Source: Candidatus Melainabacteria bacterium (GTDB taxonomy: Bacteria; Cyanobacteriota; Vampirovibrionia; Obscuribacterales; Obscuribacteraceae). Taken from it: DNA of 64,000 nt. The stretch covers positions 744,001 through 808,000 of the forward strand of contig CP064963.1 in NCBI GenBank assembly GCA_016699165.1, given 5' to 3'. The position numbers were made by a program, and so were the translations under genes. The notes under the pieces are model-generated. The model searched no databases. It was not told the DNA's origin and was given only the letters and a program-made list of their open reading frames with translations. Position 1 is the first letter of the stretch; every line of letters starts with the position of its first letter. Shown here piece by piece: positions 61,523-64,000 of the stretch.

Positions 61523-63082
61523 TCAAGAAATCCCGTATTTAGACCAATTTGCGTTCACTAAATCCTTGATCTCTGAACTCATGTCGATAGGTTTAGGCCA
61601 GTTACGCGTGAAACCTTCAGACTCCCACTTTCTGGTTGCATCTATCCCGACTTTAGAGCCTAGCCCCATGATTGGAGATGCATGATCAAGAATATCGAGA
61701 GGCCCTTCAACGAACATCATGTCTCTTTTAGGATCTGTATTTCCAAATACGTTCAAAGCCACTTCCGATAAGTTCTGCACGTCCACTTCTTTGTCCACCA
61801 CAATGGCAAACTTAGTGAACATAAGCTGACCCAGACCCCAGATTGCACTCATCACCTTGCGTGCATGTCCTGGAAATCGCTTGTCTATCGAGACTATGAC
61901 ACAGTTGTGGAAAACACCTTCCCAGGGAAGATTCATGTCCACAATCTCAGGAACGAGCAATTGCACCATAGGCAAGAAAATACGCTCGGTCGCTTTGCCC
62001 AGATAACAGTCTTCCTGGGGCGGTTTACCTACGATGGTGGTTTGATAAATGGGATTTTTTCTATGGGTGATGGCAGTTACATGCAGCGTGGGAAAGAGTC
62101 CAGCCAGACTATAAAAACCTGTGTGATCGCCAAACGGACCTTCGGTACGCAGATCTTCTTGGTCTACATAACCTTCTATGATAATTTCGGCATTAGCTGG
62201 AACCTCAAGGTCTATAGTTTTGCACTTAGTTATTTTTACCGGGCTCGACTTAATAAATCCTGCAAGCAAAAGCTCGTCTATATCGGGTGGCAAAGGTGCG
62301 GTGGCTGAATAAGTGACAGACGGCTCGCAACCAAGTGCTATAGCCACTTCCATTCTATTGCCCGGCTTTTCGAATTTGCTTTCGTCAAAAAAGGTCCCGT
62401 AATTTGGTGGCTCGTCTATGTGGCTTGAAGTCATAGCCGCAGCCACTGCTGGTTCTTTCTTCTGAAGGTCGCGACGACTGTTTTCGAAATGACGTGCTCC
62501 ATCATGATGCTTGTGCCAGTGCATGCCTGTTGTGATGTTATCGAACTTTTGCAGTCTATACACACCTAGATTTCTATGGCCAGAGTGTGGGTCTTTAGTT
62601 ATAACTACTCCAAGAGTAATAAATGGACCACCATCTTCAGGCCAACACTTAATGATAGGAAGTTTGTCCAACATCGGTTGGCTTCTATCTTTGATGACCA
62701 CTTCCTGGCAAGCAGCTTGTCCCTTAATGAGCTTTGGTGGAAATTTACTTACTTCCATCAACGTAGGAAGCATCGCTATCTTATCCATGAGAGATTCTGG
62801 AACTTTAGGCTTTATAAGCTTTACTATGCGATCTGCTATCTCATCTAAATTCTGAACTTCTAAAGCTCTACATATTCTCTTATAAGATCCAAAGGCGTTT
62901 ATAAGCACTGGCATTTCATAGCCTTTGACGTTGGTGAATAAAAGAGCTTTATTCTTGCCGTCTGGAAGTTTACTAACTCTATCTGTGATCTCTGCTATCT
63001 CAAGATCGCACGAGACTGGAGTAGTGATTTTCACTAACTCCTTGTTGTCTTCCAGAATTTCAAGATACTCTCTTAAGTCCAT
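61523..63082 (-). CDS. ubiD: UbiD-family prenylated-FMN decarboxylase
   Basis: A 519-residue protein matching UbiD: GDHTGFYSLAGLFPTLHVTAITHRKNP, then a PQEDCYLGKATERIFLPMVQ block, and LNVYRL-like earlier segment HRNLGVYRLQKFD with RNDG-type HHDGARHFENSR. UbiD enzymes use prenylated FMN (made by UbiX) to decarboxylate aromatic or unsaturated acids, including the quinone-synthesis step on 4-hydroxybenzoate or a naphthoate. A role in quinone synthesis would supply the respiratory operon (inference). The gene follows rdgB by 20 bases. Confidence 0.9.
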   Translation of the reverse strand: MDLREYLEILEDNKELVKITTPVSCDLEIAEITDRVSKLPDGKNKALLFTNVKGYEMPVLINAFGSYKRICRALEVQNLDEIADRIVKLIKPKVPESLMDKIAMLPTLMEVSKFPPKLIKGQAACQEVVIKDRSQPMLDKLPIIKCWPEDGGPFITLGVVITKDPHSGHRNLGVYRLQKFDNITTGMHWHKHHDGARHFENSRRDLQKKEPAVAAAMTSSHIDEPPNYGTFFDESKFEKPGNRMEVAIALGCEPSVTYSATAPLPPDIDELLLAGFIKSSPVKITKCKTIDLEVPANAEIIIEGYVDQEDLRTEGPFGDHTGFYSLAGLFPTLHVTAITHRKNPIYQTTIVGKPPQEDCYLGKATERIFLPMVQLLVPEIVDMNLPWEGVFHNCVIVSIDKRFPGHARKVMSAIWGLGQLMFTKFAIVVDKEVDVQNLSEVALNVFGNTDPKRDMMFVEGPLDILDHASPIMGLGSKVGIDATRKWESEGFTRNWPKPIDMSSEIKDLVNANWSKYGIS

Positions 63083-63102
63083 AACTAATCTCTTCTATAT
63101 TG

Positions 63103-63696
63103 TTATATACGTGATTCTGATTTGTATTTACTGCTCAAAAATTGAGCAAGCTCATTGAATGCTTTGGCTCTGTGCGACTTTTGATTCTTCTCTTCGGGTG
63201 TGATTTGAGCTGAAGTCATGGTGCAGTCGTTTGGCATAAAAATAGGGTCATAGCCAAATCCATGCTCGCCAAGCTCTTCTCTAATAAGTTTGCCCTGCCA
63301 GTAAGCTTCAGTGGAATAAATAACTTTATCTTTGTCAGCAAGTACAAGAGCGCAAACATAGCGCGCGTTGCGTTTTTCATCTGGAACATTTTCCATTTCT
63401 AAAAGCATCTTGTGCCTGCGATCTAGATCAGATCCTTCGCAGTATCTAGCGGAGCGAACTCCCGGTCCCCAACCAAGCGCTTCTACTTCGATTCCAGAAT
63501 CGTCTGAAACTGACAGTTCGCCAGTCATTCGTGCCGCTTCTCGCGCTTTTATTTCGGCGTTGGCAAGATAAGTATCACCTGTTTCTTCAGGGTCGAAATC
63601 TTTTGGTGCCAGTGCAAGTTCGATGGGCAAATGACCAAGAAGGATTTTCAATTCTTTGAGTTTGCCTGGGTTTTGGCTGGCAAGAACGAGTTTCAT
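63103..63696 (-). CDS. rdgB: Non-canonical purine NTP pyrophosphatase (RdgB/HAM1)
   Basis: A 197-residue protein beginning with LVLASQNPGKLKEL, the family opening, followed by SVSDDSGIEVEALGWGPGVRSARY and the late GHGFGYDPIFMP and KNQKSHRAKAF blocks. It removes ITP, dITP and XTP from the nucleotide pool. Its start overlaps the preceding RelA/SpoT gene by 4 bases. Confidence 0.95.
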   Translation of the reverse strand: MKLVLASQNPGKLKELKILLGHLPIELALAPKDFDPEETGDTYLANAEIKAREAARMTGELSVSDDSGIEVEALGWGPGVRSARYCEGSDLDRRHKMLLEMENVPDEKRNARYVCALVLADKDKVIYSTEAYWQGKLIREELGEHGFGYDPIFMPNDCTMTSAQITPEEKNQKSHRAKAFNELAQFLSSKYKSESRI

Positions 63697-64000
63697 TTGC
63701 CCTTCTCGTTGGTATTGCTACCGGTGCCTTTGGCTGGTGTCTTTTTGCGATGGTCTTTGCGTTGTACTCGAATAACATCGCTTATTTGCGAGATGGCTTG
63801 CGATACTTGCATCAATTGTTTTAAATCTACCACTTCCAAAATCAGCGTAATGACTGCACCTTTTTTGTCTGTTTTTGTTTCAATGCGCAAGTCACGCAAA
63901 TTCACTTTATGGTCAGAAATTTTCTTCAGGATATCGCCTGCAACACCTACTCTATCGAGTGCTTCAACCGAAAGACAGGCTGGATATGTAGAGCTTCGCT
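63693..64000 (-). CDS. RelA/SpoT homologue, C-terminal ACT domain (partial)
   Basis: The frame is open to the window edge, so only about 102 residues are seen. They form an ACT domain: CLSVEALDRVGVAGDILKKI, then KVNLRDLRIET, AVITLILEVVDLKQL and ISQISDVIRVQR, the C-terminus of bifunctional (p)ppGpp synthetase/hydrolases. A Lys/Thr/Gly tail ends it. Synthetase and hydrolase domains lie beyond the window. An ATG at 63905 lies within the ACT domain and is not a start. Confidence 0.85.
   Translation of the reverse strand, partial: RSSTYPACLSVEALDRVGVAGDILKKISDHKVNLRDLRIETKTDKKGAVITLILEVVDLKQLMQVSQAISQISDVIRVQRKDHRKKTPAKGTGSNTNEKGK

Noticed and set aside
1..64000. CRISPR arrays, rRNA and tRNA genes
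   Set aside because: I saw no regularly spaced repeats and no rRNA or tRNA signatures anywhere in the window.

Overview
This window is a densely coded stretch (about 60 genes, both strands, moderate GC) from the chromosome of a bacterium that respires through c-type cytochromes. It looks diderm: there are periplasmic cytochromes, many signal peptides and several lipoboxes. Gene content (cbb3-type oxidase subunits beside a Rieske/cytochrome b unit, a fused 2-oxoacid:ferredoxin oxidoreductase, WG-repeat, TPR and ESKD-rich secreted proteins, UbiD, an N-terminally extended HflX) would suit a non-photosynthetic relative of Cyanobacteria such as the Obscuribacterales. That placement is inference; no rRNA gene is present to test it.

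Region 1 (1-7206) is one plus-strand respiratory operon and the most unusual part. It enters the window inside a CcoO-type cytochrome c that carries a second c-heme domain. It continues with a CcoS-like protein, a small membrane protein, a diheme cytochrome c lipoprotein, a Rieske protein, a first cytochrome b that lacks both ligands of one of its two b hemes, two small membrane proteins, a second cytochrome b with all four heme ligands and a fused 2x[4Fe-4S] ferredoxin tail, an MvhD/FrhD-type iron-sulfur protein and another one-helix protein. This predicts a quinol-oxidising Rieske/twin-cytochrome-b complex with a cytoplasmic iron-sulfur exit, coupled to a cbb3-type oxidase.

Region 2 (7224-20612) holds a cyclase-family hydrolase, an alpha/beta hydrolase and an MprF-like aminoacyl-phospholipid synthase in an overlapping trio. 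It then has a TPR/double-retropepsin protein, a periplasmic beta-carbonic anhydrase, toxin-antitoxin remnants and a complete HigBA-type pair, an M20 peptidase, a double M16 peptidase and a degenerate GGDEF protein. Region 3 (20741-22320) is a decayed insertion sequence with about 60-bp inverted ends.

Region 4 (22361-35053) contains a zinc-ribbon TPR protein, rplJ-rplL detached from rplKA and rpoBC, a [2Fe-2S] ferredoxin, a WG-repeat lipoprotein, glyS and a protein of tandem MshEN-like repeats. A cluster of GC-rich palindromes and a bidirectional terminator follows (35106-35271). Region 5 (35294-46394) has korBA with a ThDP-fold protein whose cofactor motif has decayed, purine salvage genes (guaD, hpt, mtnP), a TadE-like pseudopilin and an active/inactive M16 peptidase pair.

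Region 6 (46693-64000) contains two S41 processing proteases, a secreted caspase-like protein, HflX, a HEIGH metallopeptidase-like protein, a GT39-like membrane protein, a DEAD-box helicase, an operon of S41 protease / Gln-rich secreted protein / Clp-N-domain-Ser/Thr-kinase fusion, and finally ubiD, rdgB and the C-terminus of a RelA/SpoT homologue. Secreted or envelope proteases are strikingly frequent throughout.
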